Made by a program: the position numbers and the translations under genes. The notes below the pieces were generated by a model. It was not told the DNA's origin. It worked only from the letters and a program-made list of their open reading frames with translations, and ran no database searches. Below are positions 1-14,019 of a DNA stretch of 64,000 nt, piece by piece. How positions within the stretch are numbered: the first letter of the stretch is position 1; each line of letters begins with the position of its first letter. Source of the DNA: Channallabes apus (Eukaryota; Chordata; Actinopteri; Siluriformes; Clariidae); contig CM060108.1 in NCBI GenBank assembly GCA_030522415.1, forward strand, positions 42,112,256 to 42,176,255. The letters are read 5' to 3'.

Positions 1-1202
1 CTGTACATTGACTTCTCATTTTAATGAGAACATTCAAATTCTTTTGTCAAAGTGATTTTGTCATGTTTCAGGCTCTCCAAATTAGGTTTCGATGATGTTC
101 ATCTGATGAAGCTTCTTGGCAATAAAGTAACAGGGTTGCAAATCAATGCTAATATTAGTTTTTTGTTGGAATAAATACTAGCTGTGGAATGCAGCATTAC
201 TGTAAAGGTCAAGGACAAACTTAGTTACTTATTTATTTAAACTTATTTATTTATATGTAAATAAATAAAGAAATCTTTAAAAAAAAATGTCTTACTCTGA
301 TAATATGAGTTGCACTGGGTAGAGTGACACACTGTCTTACAGTAAGCTTGAAAAGGTTGGAAAAATATGAAAAATAGAAGAGAGGACATACCTTTGGTCT
401 ACCCATGGTGTTAAGAAGCGGCTTGATGATGTTACTGACTATGTTTCATGTGGCTCAGTTTTTTCCTCTTACTCTGGCAGGGTAAATAATGTTTGTAACA
501 GGGTTGGGCGCATGTTGTGGGACACAACTTCAGGGCATAATTATATTTATTTAAAATGTGTTAATCATTAAAAACTTATTATAACATTTGCAAGAGACAT
601 ATATAAACACAATTATACCAAAAAAAAGTTTTTTGTTTTTTGCTCATGGATTATTTGAAAAATCACAGTTGGGACTGAAAATGTCCACCAATTCTGGAAT
701 GTCTCTTATAATTGACGTATAGAATTGCTTATGAATCATTTCAATGCAATGATATATGACAAATACAGTATATGCCATCTGAAATATGTACTGTATATTC
801 TTTGAAGGCAGAAAGAAATTCTCCAAAATCAGATAAACAATGTTTTTCAGTTTGGTTGGATTTATTGAAGTTGGTGGAACCAGTCTGTTACATTCTGTCA
901 CATATAATGTTATACATCATGAATTGGTATTTTATCATGCTCTTACATAAACATTATGATGGTGCAACACAGATATAGTTGTATGCACTTTTTCAGGCAT
1001 TAATGCATTAATTGATCACTAAAAAAAAAAAACAGCTTTCTTTGCATTTGCAGGATGAATATGACCAATATTAAAACATTAACTCGAAAAAAAAAAAACA
1101 GACAATAGTAGCAAAAGTATTAATTACAGAAATGATTAAGAAAATGAGTCTGCTTTCTTTTTAGGACAGGAAGTGGAATCCTCAGGACTGTAGATCACTC
1201 AC
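1..1202. other. osbpl1a intron, nothing recognised
   Basis: AT-rich sequence with poly-A runs near 1021 and 1086. No exon or mobile element recognised. Confidence 0.5.
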
Positions 1203-1371
1203 CAGAGACAACGTCGTAGAACTCATCCTCGGGGAGTGAGCTTAGAGACGGTGAATTTCTGCCAGGAGAAAGGTTCTCCTTGAGGCGCTGATGCTCCGTC
1301 GCCAACTTCTGCAGAGCCTCGGAGAGGAGCTTGTTCTTTTCTACTTCCTGTTCCAACCTCACGTTCCACAC
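1203..1371 (-). CDS. osbpl1a: osbpl1a exon, coiled coil and FFAT-like motif
   Basis: A 169-bp exon encoding [20 protein letters not shown], then a serine-rich stretch and EDEFYDVVS. The last is the FFAT-like motif (EFYDxxS, preceded by acidic residues) with which ORP1L binds VAP proteins on the ER. Acceptor tgcttag, donor gtgagt, exit phase 1. This is the last exon in the window; the ORD-coding exons must lie to the left. Confidence 0.9.
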
Positions 1372-4300
1372 CTAAGCAATCAACAGAAATGAGGAGGAAT
1401 TACAGCAAAAATCACAACAAGCTATGAGTAAAGAGGCACAAGACCAACAACACTTCAGCATCTAATCAGCAGGATACGTCAGCGTGAGAGTGATTTAATT
1501 AAAGATAAGGCATTTAGCCCTTGGCATGCGAAACCGACGGATTTGGCATGGTTATGTTCTTCTAGCATTTCAGTAAGACAGGAACATATCTAGACAGCAG
1601 ACCTTCTGCACATGTTCATGCATAATTTACTGCATGATGTAGCCAAAGCATCTAAATATAGAGATACACTTTGATAAGAACACTTGAGCTCATGCACATT
1701 CGTGCATTTATCCAATCAGCCATCCATGTAGCAGTGGAGTGGATATAATCATGTAGATAGAGATTAAGTTTACATCAAATATCAGAAAAATGTAATCCTT
1801 GACCATGGCATAGTCGTTGGCTCCAGACAAGCTGGGTTTCAATCTCAGAAATTGCCAATCTCCTGTGATTTTCATGGACAAGAGCTTCACAATTGTACAA
1901 AAAATATTTTCCTACTGAGGGAAGTAAGCAGAAATAGCTAGTTTATTTAAAACAAACAAACAAACAAAAAAGACAGGAAGGCTGCGGTAACTTTTTTTTT
2001 CTTTTACAAATGTAAAAGCATCTCAAAATGCTAAATATATTGACCCTCAATGCAGATGCCACAAGGCATATTGGAAAATTGCATGAATAAGCAAAGGTGA
2101 TCCTGGGACAGGGGTGTCTCTACCATATTATTTTTTTTTACAGGTTCCTAATAAAGTGGCAATGAGTGAATATCTGAATAAGTAATACAAACCGGATTCC
2201 AAAAAAGTTGGGACACTAAACAAATTGTGAATAAAAACTGAATGCAATGATGTGGAGATGGCAAATGTCAATATTTTATTCAGAATAGAACATAAATCAC
2301 GGATCAAAAGTTTAATCCGAGAAAATGTATAATTTTAAAGGAAAAATATGTTGATTCCAAATTCCAAAAGTGTCAACAAATCCCAAAAAAGTTGGCACAA
2401 GTAGCAATAAGAGGCTGGAAAAAGTACATTTGAGCATAACGAAGAGCTGGAAGACCAATTAACAGTAATTAGGTTAATTGGCAACATGATTGGGTATAAA
2501 AAGAGCTTCTCAGAGTGGCAGTGTCTCTCAGAAGCCAAGATGGGTAGAGGATCACCAATTCCCACAATGTTGCGCAGAAAGATAGTGGAGCAATATCAGA
2601 AAGGTGTTACCCAGCGAAAAATTGCAAAGACTTTGCAGTTATCATCATCATGGGGACAGGGGTAGCTCAGTGGTTAAGGCATTGGACTACGGTTCGGAAG
2701 ATCCCAGGTTCAAACCCCACAACCACCAAGTTGCCACTGTTGGGCCCTTGAGCAAGGCCCTTAACCCTCAACTGCTCAGATGTGTAATTAGATAAAAAAA
2801 ATGTAAGTCGCTCTGGATAAGAGCGTCTGCCAAATGCCTAAATGTAAATGTAAATGTAAATCAACTGTGTATAATATCATCCGCAGATTCAGAGAATCTG
2901 GAACAATCTCTGTGCGTAAGGGTCAAGGGCGTAAAACCATACTGGATGCCCGTGATCTCCGGGCCCTTAAACGACACTGCACCACAAACAGGAATGCTAC
3001 TGTAAAGGAAATCACAGAATGGGCTCAGGAATACTTCCAGAAACCATCGTCAGTGAACACAATCCACCGTGCCATCCGCCGTTGCCAGCTGAAACTCTAC
3101 AGTGCAAAGAAGAAGCCATTTCTAAGCAAGATCCACAAGCACAGGCGTTTTCATTGGGCCAGGGATTATTTAAAATGGAGTGTGGCAAAATGGAAGACTG
3201 TTCTGTGGTCAGACGAGTCACGATTCGAAGTTCTTGTTGGAAATGTGGGACGCCATGTCATCCGGACCAAAGAGGACAAGGACAACCCGAGTTATCAACG
3301 CTCAGTTCAGAAGCCTGCATCTCTGATGGTATGGGGTTGCATGAGTGCGTGTGGCATGGGCAGCTTGCATGTCTGGAAAGGCACCATCAATGCAGAAAAA
3401 TATATTCAGGTTCTAGAACAACATCTAGTCATCTCTTTCAGGGAAGAACCTGCATTTTTCAACAAGATAATGCCAGACCACATTCTGCATCAATCACAAC
3501 ATCATGGCTGCGTAGGAGAAGGATCCGGGTACTGAAATGGCCAGTCTGCAGTCCAGATCTTTCCCCTATAGAGAACATTTGGCGCATCATAAAGAGGAAG
3601 GTGCGACAAAGAATGGGAGACGAATGGGAGAGCATTCCTATTTCTAAACTTGAGAAACTGGTCTCCTCGGTCCCCAGATGTCTGTTGAGTGTTGTAAGAA
3701 GAAGGGGAGATGCCACACAGTGGTGAAAATGGCCTTGTCCCAACTTTTTTGGGATTTGTTGACGCCATGACATTTTGATTCACCATATTTTTCCCTTAAA
3801 ATGATACATTTTCTCAGTTTAAACTTTTGTTCCGTCATTTATGTTCTATTCTGAATAAAATATTGACATTTGCCATCTCCACATCATTGCATTCAGTTAT
3901 TATTCACAATTAGTTTAGTGACCCAACTTTTTTGGAATCCGGTTTGTAGTATGTTAAGAAAATGCCAAACTGGAAGGGTGAACATGGGGGAAAAAGGGTA
4001 TTGGTCTCCACTTCAGACTAAAGTACACTTGAACCATCACTAATGTAAAGTACAAGGTGAGGGACAGGAGTCGGGCGTTTTTACGTAGAACAGGAAGTAC
4101 TGTACAAGTGGTTATGGTAGAGGGACGAGCTCTGAATTGAAAGATGACATCCAACAAGAAATACTAATGATCGATCAACAGCTGTCGGCTCGAGTGATGG
4201 ACAATTTTAAGGGAAGGATTGAAAGCTATATTCAAGAGAATGGTCATCATCTACATTACGTTTACTGAATAAGCAACTCAAATGGCATACTTCTGTTGTC

Positions 4301-7300
4301 GAGAGGATTAATCCATTTTAAGTTTTAAAATCTACAGAGTACTGTTTGTTCAAAACTGTCAGACTCCCATCGGTCACCCCGTATTTACCAGCCATCTGTA
4401 ATGGTCTATTTACAGCTATCTATAAAGCCATATGAGATCATCATCATCATGGCAAGATATGAATATTAAAGACAAAAATCTAGAAGCTAATGACATAAAT
4501 GTCAGCCTTTGACGCACAGCTGACTAACGCTGCGTAGTGACTTCAGCATATCATTTACAAGTGTGTCCTATATCAGTCAATCAATCAGCCATTTACTCTG
4601 CTAAGCATCTGATATATGACCCCCCCCCCCAAAAGGCGACGTGTGTGGTGCATCAAAGTGCTGCCTAGAGAGATACAACTTCCCAAATTGTTTCTTTAAA
4701 TAATCAATTATATGGTGATAAAGAGTCACGGATTGTCCGTACTGAAGTTCCTCCATAGTGAATGACATCCACAGCCTCAAGCTTTTGTTCTCATCCCTGA
4801 GCTGCTCCTGTTTCCAGAGCAGAGAACTGAACACCCAGTTTTCAAAAGACACACAGTCGACGGTCACGTTACAAACCTGAGCAACCTGAGCCAAGCCTTT
4901 CACAATGCCTTCAATCACCATTCACAAGACACTCGTCGATGCTGCACGCACTTGCGATAAGTCACAAAGACTGTGATGAGACTCCAAACATCATTTAAAG
5001 CCCCAACGTAACTGCTATCTGCAGCTTTATTAAACAAGACGTAGTGTGTTGTCTTTAATAGATTAATTAACATGGATGATTAACTTCTGCCAGGTCTCAC
5101 AACAAGGCGGTGCGGTGGTGTAGTGGTTAGCACTGTCGCCTTGCACCTCCAGGGTCCGGGTTCGATTCCCGGCCAGGCTCGATTCCCGTCTCTGTGTGCA
5201 TGGAGTTTGCATGTTCTCCCCATGCTTAGTGGGTTTCCTCCGGGTACTCCGGTTTCCTCCCACAGTCCAAAGACATGCAGGTTAGGCTAATTGGCGTTCC
5301 CAAATTGCCCGTAGTGTGTGATTGGGTGTGTGAGTGTGTGTATGTGTGTGTGCCCTGCGATGGATTGGCACCCTGTCCAGGGTGTACCCCGCCTAGTGCC
5401 CGAAGTCTCCTGGGATAGGCTCCAGGTCCCCCGCGACCCTGAACACAGGATTAAGCGGTATAGAAAATGAATGAATGAATGAAGGTCTCACAACTTAGGT
5501 TAAACACCAATGATACGTTAAGGAAACATAACCCCCAGCAACTATTAAATGTAATACATTTGAAAACATTGAAAACAACCTCCAACAACATTGGGGGTAG
5601 GGGTAGCTCAGTGGTTAACGCATTGGACTCTGGTACAGAAGATGGATTCAAATCCCACAACCACTAAATTGTCCCTGTTGGACCCTTGAGCAAGGCCTGT
5701 TAACCCTCAACTGCTCAGATGTACAGTATAACGAGATAAAAATGTAAGTCGCTCTGGATAAGGGCCTCTGCCAAATGCATAAATGCAAAACATTGTTCAC
5801 TGCTAAGATGATGTAAGATGTTACTTGTTACTCTTGGTTGACAGATCATACCCAGCAAACATTGGTCCGACGGCGACGTTGTGACCCCGGCCAAAAAGTC
5901 GCTGTAGGACGTCATTAATTGGTAAAAATACATGACACTAAACATTTCCTAAAAATGCATTCAAATACGCTTGAACACATCTACAGTTGTCTGGAGTTGC
6001 ATGTACTGTATAGCCATTACTTTGACTTTTAGCTAAGGTATAATTCACAATTTATGGACACTCCAGCTACTAGCATTGATCTTGTTGCTACAAAAAACCT
6101 TGCTGGTGCACAGAAGAGAAAATGAACAGCTGATTAACATAAAAGTGCATAAAAATTGTGAATTATACGCATTTTTTAAAATTATTTATTCATTCTTATG
6201 TAGCAGTGCTTAAGTATTATAAATACTTATGTAGCAATGCTTATCTAGCATTGATATTGTTGCTATGTTGCTATCACACAGAAGAGAAAATAAACTGCTG
6301 ATGAACATTTGTGGAACAGAAATATTTTTATTATAAAAATAAAGAATATATACCCTCAATATACGCCCTCCAAGCAAAAAAATAAACGATTTATGACAGC
6401 CGTTGTAAATCAGATAATGTTAAACACGTCCGTTCGACTTTAATTTTGGAGCTATTTTTCAACCATGACCGGGACGTGTCGGAGGGACGTCATTTCAATG
6501 GTCATCAAGCGTCCAACTGTTTGCTAGGTACTAGCTCTAGATATTTTTTAGAAAGTATGGTGGTCTACACTAGGCATTTCATATTTCCACTTTAATTTTT
6601 TAATTATTACTGTTTTACCAAGGTTTATAGTTATTCAATTTCTTTCCCACCTGCTAGCAAGAGCGTAGCAACAATCATACTGTAGGTTTCACTGCTAGCT
6701 AGCATATTAACTAGCATACTACATCTGTGCATAAATTATAAATAATACGTTCCTTTTAATATTTATTCTTTGTTTTTATTGTAAGAATTATTACTTATCC
6801 ACAAATTTTAATCAGCTGTTTGGTTTCTCTTCTGTACACTAGCAAGATTTAACATAGCAACAATATCATGCTAAATAAGCATTGCTACTGTACATAATTC
6901 TTGTACGGTATAATTCTCAATTTATGGACACTCCAGCTGCTAGCATTGATCTTGTCCACAGAAGAGGAAATGAACAGCTGATAAATATTTGTGGATTAGA
7001 AATATTTCTATTATTTAAAAAAAGAGAAGTTATAATTTACAATTTTATGCACACTCCAGCTGTAGTATGCTAATTAGTATGCTGGATGCTAGCTAGCAGC
7101 GATACCTTGTAATGGTTGCTAAGCTCATGCTTGCACATGGGAAAGAAATTGAATAACTGTATGAACCTTAATGAAACAGTAAGAATTTCTAAACCAAAAT
7201 GAAAATATTAATTGCTTAGAGTAGACTACCACTATGGTTTCTGAAGGATATCTAGAGCTAGCATGAACCATCATGTAAGGGTTACAACTACCCACATTGT

Positions 7301-9187
7301 TCCTTTAGCAATCAATTATCTGGTGATAAAAAAGTCCCTGATTGTCCTCCCCTTCATTTTTATTATTAATTCTTTTTTATTATAAAATATTACTACTTCA
7401 CAAATATAAATGTGTTTCTCTCCTGAGTGTTAGCAAGAGCTAAACATCACAGCAGCAGCATCTGTGTTAGCTGGCATCCAGCTTATTAGCTTAGCTAGCA
7501 ATACGTACAGTTTTTGCATAACGTCTGAAATAAATAAGTCAGTCGTCACAGGCTTCCTCCCTGATGAGGCAATCAAGCCTTTGAAAGCTGCTACGCTCTT
7601 GATAGAGCGCTCATACATGGCAGGAAGTGCCGTAAATAAGTCTTTTGTGCTGTGGAGAATGTCAGGTCTGCTGAGAGTGCCTCTTCTAAAATCCACGAGA
7701 TGCACATCAGGGCCAATTCACGTAAAAAGGGAAAAACCAAAAAGCATTCAACTTCACTCAGCTTAATCTTCAAGTTGAAAAAAGTAAAAATCGGCCTCAG
7801 TGTTGACATCTACTGTATATACTTATTCATGAGGGAAAATCTATACAAGAATTTATTAATTTATGAAAATCCTGACAGTTGAGAAGAATGCGTGTATCCG
7901 ACAAGGGCTCTGGCATTCGCGTATGAACAGACACATGCAAGTCAAACTAGTCACTGGGACAAAAGTAATGGCACCCTCCACCATTTAACAAGCACTCTGT
8001 CTATCAATAGGTGCGTTTACATTGACCCAAATATTTCACTAATACACAGAATAAAACTGCATCATGTAAACACCTCAGTCGTGACATTCAGACCCAGTAC
8101 AGCCTGATCAGAATGAATTTTGAATCGTAAAGAGAGGCGAGATGTAAACGTTTGGTAATCTGGCCATGTAAACACTTGATCTGGTTGTTTCTTTCTGAAC
8201 AGAATAAATATATGTCTTTATTTATGTAATATATTCTCTGTCTGAGGCACTGATTGACTCGTCCTGCCACATGTGGTAAAGGATCTAACCAATCATGTAA
8301 GAGACGGTAATTCTGGTAAGTAATCAAACAGCAGAAGGTGGGATTTATTGAAAAGGATGGGAAGCTCAACCTAACCTCAGAGCTGGAGAAAAGTACTTCT
8401 TCTTCTCCTTCTTCTGTTCTATTTCTAGCAGAATGAATGCTTTACACCACTTTAAATGACTCTGCAGTGGTAAAGAATATAGAAGCTTATATTCTGATTA
8501 AATTGAGCATGTAAGTGGACATCTTGTTGGAGAAGCACCCAGAAAAGTGTTTAATTTGTCATCTTTTATTGTAATGATTTCAATCCAAACTACTCAGCCC
8601 TCCCGACAGGGATTAGGATTGCTCTGAAACGTACAATTCTTCCTTTAGATTATGCATGCCAGCATGAATCCTCCAATTTAAAAGAAGCAAAAACCATCCA
8701 GCTGGTACTACATCCAAGATAAGCGGTCAGGCAGTACAGGGAAGAATGAAGGTTGAATTAATGACCATTTACAAAGCTTGCAAAAAGTGCTGGCACCTTA
8801 TGCCGGACCGGCTACGGATAAATGAGCAGAGTCACCTTGAAAGAGGCGATGGCTGGAATGAAATGCCGTAAATCTGCCTGTGAAAGTGAGATAGAAGAGA
8901 ATTTATAAACCTCATGTGGACGGGGTGGAGGAAGAGAAGGAAGGGTCATCCATTTCCAGATTTTCTCATCCTAACATGTCTCACAGCCTTGAATATCTTA
9001 GCAAAGTTATGCATGTTTTATTTATTTATTTTTTGCATTCTCCCTCAGAAAGAACAACAATTAATACAGGGTAGATTTCACGGCACTGAGATGGATACAC
9101 TGATGTGAAATTTATTCCTGATGCTCCATTTTTTGTGACTGTTCTATATTTATGACGTCTTTTCATTACATGGTGAAATGATTCGAT

Positions 9188-9229
<42 letters not shown>

Positions 9230-10078
9230 CTCTCACACACACACACACATACGTACACTCATTTCATGGCATGAATGAAAGCCAGACAGTCCAGGCCAAG
9301 GTAGCTGTGTTGTGTCATAGACGTGAGCCACAGATTTCTCAGCAGCACCACTTCCTCTCACCTCACTGCACTAGACAGTTATTTTAAGCCATTGCTCTAC
9401 ACTTTTATTTAAAAAAAAAAAAAAGCAAAGCTGAGAGGTAAAAAGCAAGCATAAGAATAAGAAATAAGAAAGATGCAACTGGGCAGTCCATAGAACATTA
9501 AACTGCGTGAGATGTGAAAATCTTAATGGGACTAAAACATTTGCAGTGTGATGTTCTGGGGAATGAATTAATATAAGGTTGGTGTGATGTGTCCCAAAGT
9601 AAAGCAGAGCCGTTTAGACTGCCAGAGGTCATCTATTAACAGTCATCATTAAGAAAGTATTGTTCCTCTCATTCTTTCTTTCTCTGAATGGTAATCAACT
9701 GCCTGTTCTTTCCCTGTATTTGCTTTTAGGAGCTGAACCTTGCTGTTTCCACTCAACATGGAGCTAAAGTTTGGGCCAGAAACATGTGAACCAATAGCTG
9801 AAACAAACTATTTTAAATTATTATACCTTTAATATGAGTGAGAGAAAAGTTAAAATGACATGCTCTTAGAAAAAAAAAAAAAAACAGATTTAATCCCCAA
9901 ATTATTGTCCAAGAAAAAAAATGCTGAGAAGGAGACTACCCATTCGCAGAAGAAGAAGTTACTGTGATTATCATGAACAATTTGTTACATCATGGATAAT
10001 TCTCATAAAGCTGCATTCCTGAGATTTCTATGAAACAGCTGAACTTGACTAGCTGAAAAATTTAGAAAGGTAAAATTT

Positions 10079-10137
<59 letters not shown>

Positions 10138-12913
10138 TCAGCACGCAGTAGGGTCATATGGAGGACGAGTACAGGAAATTGTATGTCTGCACATATCTGA
10201 GTCCACAGACCCTCTCATCCCCCTCCGCCAGCTCGGCCTACATACAGTCTTGTTACCATGGTGATTTCACACCTGGAAACAGACTGCATTATAATCAGAG
10301 TGGAGATCCTTCAGTGGCATAGGGTCCCCCATCCCACCACCTTATACTGCTATACTGACTCATATTTCTCACTGGATAATATGCAGTTTCTCATAACGTC
10401 TATAAAGCAATCATTTCTTCTATCTAACAATGATGCGAAAAAAGTTTTAATATTATTATAAACAGCATGGTTTACATGAACTGTCTGTTGTTTATTATGG
10501 AACATGGGTTTTGCAAAACTCTATGATGTATGATTTATGATTATCCAGTTATTCATAGACTACAAATCACTTATTAAGACGTTATTAAGATTTTATCGAG
10601 TATACATTTCCAATTACTCATTAGAGAGTATGGATTTTAAATGACTCAGTGAGTACTATATGACTTTTTTCCTTCTGATGGCCTATGAATATCATATTAT
10701 GAAGCATCCTATGCTATAAATATGATGAATTCCATTCCCATTACATTGTTAGTAACCATTTCCTATTAATAAGCACCTAATATGTAGTACGGACTTCTCA
10801 TTACTCACTACTGACTATTTGTTCCGCAACACATGGTTTAGAGATGGACTTTTAATTATCCTTTCCCGATTATACATTTCCCAGTGTGTAGTACTGAGTA
10901 TTAATTGCCCATAAATCTTTATTGAGTAAAAAACTGACCATTATTCAGTAGACGGAACACTGCCGTTATATTTTATTAATTATACATCACTTAGTTCTGA
11001 CCGAGTAATCTGATTCATTGATTCGTAATCTGATAATAGAATATACTGTAACAGCACTGGGATGTTTAACTATCACCCTGCTTCACAGATGCTCTAACAA
11101 TTGTTAATTACACTAACTGTTTGTCACAGCATGGGTTGAAAATGGGTCGGTACTGTCCACAGTGCTGTGGAGAGAGCAGCTGCCTGTCAAAGCCCAAATT
11201 CATAACCAAATCATGGAAGCACTTTATGTCATCTTAAACAACACTTTGTCTCTTTAGTAAGTATTTCTAAGATGGTTGAAACCATCTGTATTAGCTTCGA
11301 CTTCAAGGCTGAATCCAAAATCCCTCTCTAACCCCTGATCAAGGGCACTACTTGATGCCACTCTACATAGCCACTACCTTTCCCAAAGAAGTTAGCTGAT
11401 ATTTTAGAGGAGAAAAAGTGTAAATAGGTTATGAGGACTGTCCACCACCTCCATGGTTTATTCTCTTTACCTTTCGGCTACATAGTACCAGTAAAAATTT
11501 AGTACCGGTAAGAATTTACTATTTTCTCCCCTGTTAATTACACCATTGGGTGCTAGCTGTATATATAGTCCAGTATTCAGTAGAGGTTCAGTTATTGATT
11601 ACTGAGTGCATATAAGTTCAAGTACTCAGTATAAAATGAGGACTTTCCATTATTTATCGCAAAGTTTGTATTTATTAGAACTTGGTATGACATATGGACT
11701 TTCCATTATTGATTACTAAATATATTTCTAAATGCTCAGTATGAAGTATACTTTTTTTTTTTTAAATAAAACTGTACATATTCCAGTACTTTACTGATTA
11801 TACTGTACATTTCCGATTATTTACAATGTAGAAAATAGACTTTTCATTACTTATTAATGAGTATACACTCCCCATTACTCAAGTAAACACTTTCTTTTAC
11901 TCACTACTGAGTATTTATTTCCCAGTGATAAGCCTAGCGTATAGAGACTTCCCATTACGGAGTATCTGGTCCGATTACTTATTTTGGAGTACATACTGTA
12001 CTTTAAATTTTGGTTTATGAGTACTAGGCATAGTCTATAACACTCATCGTCTATACCACTTTATGCGGTGTCGTGGGAGGGCTGGAACCTATCCCAGGAG
12101 ACTTAGAGTAGGAAGTAGGGTACACCCTGGATGGGGTGCCAATCCATCACAGCGCGCACACACACATAGACACACTACACTACAGACAATTTGTGCAGTA
12201 CTTGTTGCCTAATCTGCATGTCTTTTGACTGGGGGAGGAAACTGGAGTACCCAGAGGAAACCCACCAACCACGGGGAGAACATGCAAACTTCAAACACAC
12301 AGACCCCAATCGAGTATACATTTCCCACTAGCCAGTCAGGATGATGTCCTGCTATTCATTATTAAGTATCATTTTCATAGTTATTAGTATGGAGTATGGA
12401 CTTTACTTGTTTACTAATACGTTTCTCATTACTCAGTACAAAGTATAGTCTTACTCATTATTGAATGTTTATTTCTCATTAAATCAGTATTAACTATCTT
12501 TTTAATACTGCACAATTTGTTGTAAGAATTTTCTTATACAGTACATTCCCTTTTCTTTTCTTACTTTTCTTACTAAGTATGAAAAATAAATGCCAATAGG
12601 TCATCCTATGAATAGATATATGGATCTCGAATTATATATTCCACGGTGTAAATCTTGTGTTGCTTAGTGCAGAGTATACTGCCGTGCGAGTCTCTTATTA
12701 ACCAGTGTGAAATATGAATCACTAGTCAGTGCAGCTTGTAAATCTCCTCTCAGCCAGTGAGAGGAATCGCCTAATAATGAATAATACCCCTGGTGGATGC
12801 ATTTGCTATTAGCCAGAGCAGAGCGTGAGTGACCCAGCAGCAAATCGCATACATCATGTGCAAAGAGCTGCAGTTAATAAACAACTGGTAAATAAAATAG
12901 GAAAAAGAATGCT

Positions 12914-12950
<37 letters not shown>

Positions 12951-13984
12951 ACACAAAAGTTCTGCAAATACAGCTGCATGGTCAAGGTGAGAGAACAATG
13001 TGCTGCAAAGCACACGCTCAGCAGGGGGATTAGGGTTAATGCAATTAAGGTTCTACGATGTAACCTGCAGACACAGTTATAATCCATGCATTGTGTTCAG
13101 GCAAGTTCATTTAATTCATCCCAATCCTAATCCTAAATGCTCAGATTGTTTAATATTCTATGTGATATCAAATGAAATCTTTGGTCAAATGGAAACCTAA
13201 TTTGAAAATAGATTTGTTTGAATTTATGGACCCATGTTAATAATATAATGTAATAAATTAAAGACCAAAAAAAAATGTAATGTAAAATACAAATATTTTC
13301 AAGCATATTCACAGTTCCTCCAAGTACCCTAACTAATCTGTAGAGCATGGGCTTTAAAGCATGAAGAGGAAGTCTATTCAAAGCAGTAACCCACTTAAAA
13401 ATAGTAAGTAGTCTTGGGTAGATTTTTATGCAATAACATGACAACGTCAGATCTGCATGTTTGCAAAACGACTGATAGATTTAAACTCCTCGGTTTCTCT
13501 ACTCTGACCTTGACACATAAGCCTGACTGACAACGATGTCATCAATCCAGTTACTGACATGAATATCAATTCAGAAAGCTCACATTATTGACTTCATTTG
13601 TTTCTCTCAATATCCTGTTTGCTATCAGTTATTAGTACATGTTACTTTATGGTAAGAATAAGCAAGAATAAGCAATGATATGTGCTCTTTAAACAAATCC
13701 CAAGCCCTGTGACAAAACTAGGACAGGCAGGACAAGTGGGACTTCCTCCGTCTTTTCATCAATGAACACAGCTAGTAGAGCCAAAATGAGCAGGCGAGAT
13801 CAGAAAATGGTGTTTAAGTAGGAATATGTGAAACAAAAGAATAAGCAGCAAAAAAAATTCAGAGTGCATCCAACTGTACCTTTTCAGATAACGAGGAAAG
13901 CTGTAACCTTTTTCTCCTTCCCGTTTATGTCACTGAAGCTTGGATTGGCTGGCGCAATGGAGATTGTATATTTATGTGTGTGTA

Positions 13985-14019
<35 letters not shown>

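Larger units (their letters stand above)
2188..3946 (+). mobile_element. Tc1-like transposon, copy 1, disrupted by a SINE
   Basis: Terminal inverted repeats begin caaaccggattccaaaaaag and end with its near complement, flanked by TA at 2186-2187 and 3947-3948. Inner copies of the motif give the IR/DR arrangement usual in fish Tc1 elements, with arms of about 200 bp. The transposase starts at ATG 2540 and shows [20 protein letters not shown] (helix-turn-helix) before a SINE interrupts it at 2651. Reading resumes after 2861. WSDESRF carries the first catalytic Asp. Near 3457 the frame is shifted by one base in a T-run, so QDNARPH and the final Asp/Glu region ([11 protein letters not shown]) lie in another frame. 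Sits in a large osbpl1a intron. Non-functional. Confidence 0.93.

Noticed and set aside
7430..7809. 91- and 72-codon minus-strand ORFs as a possible host exon
   Set aside because: No splice sites or similarity recognised, and it neighbours the inverted-repeat unit.
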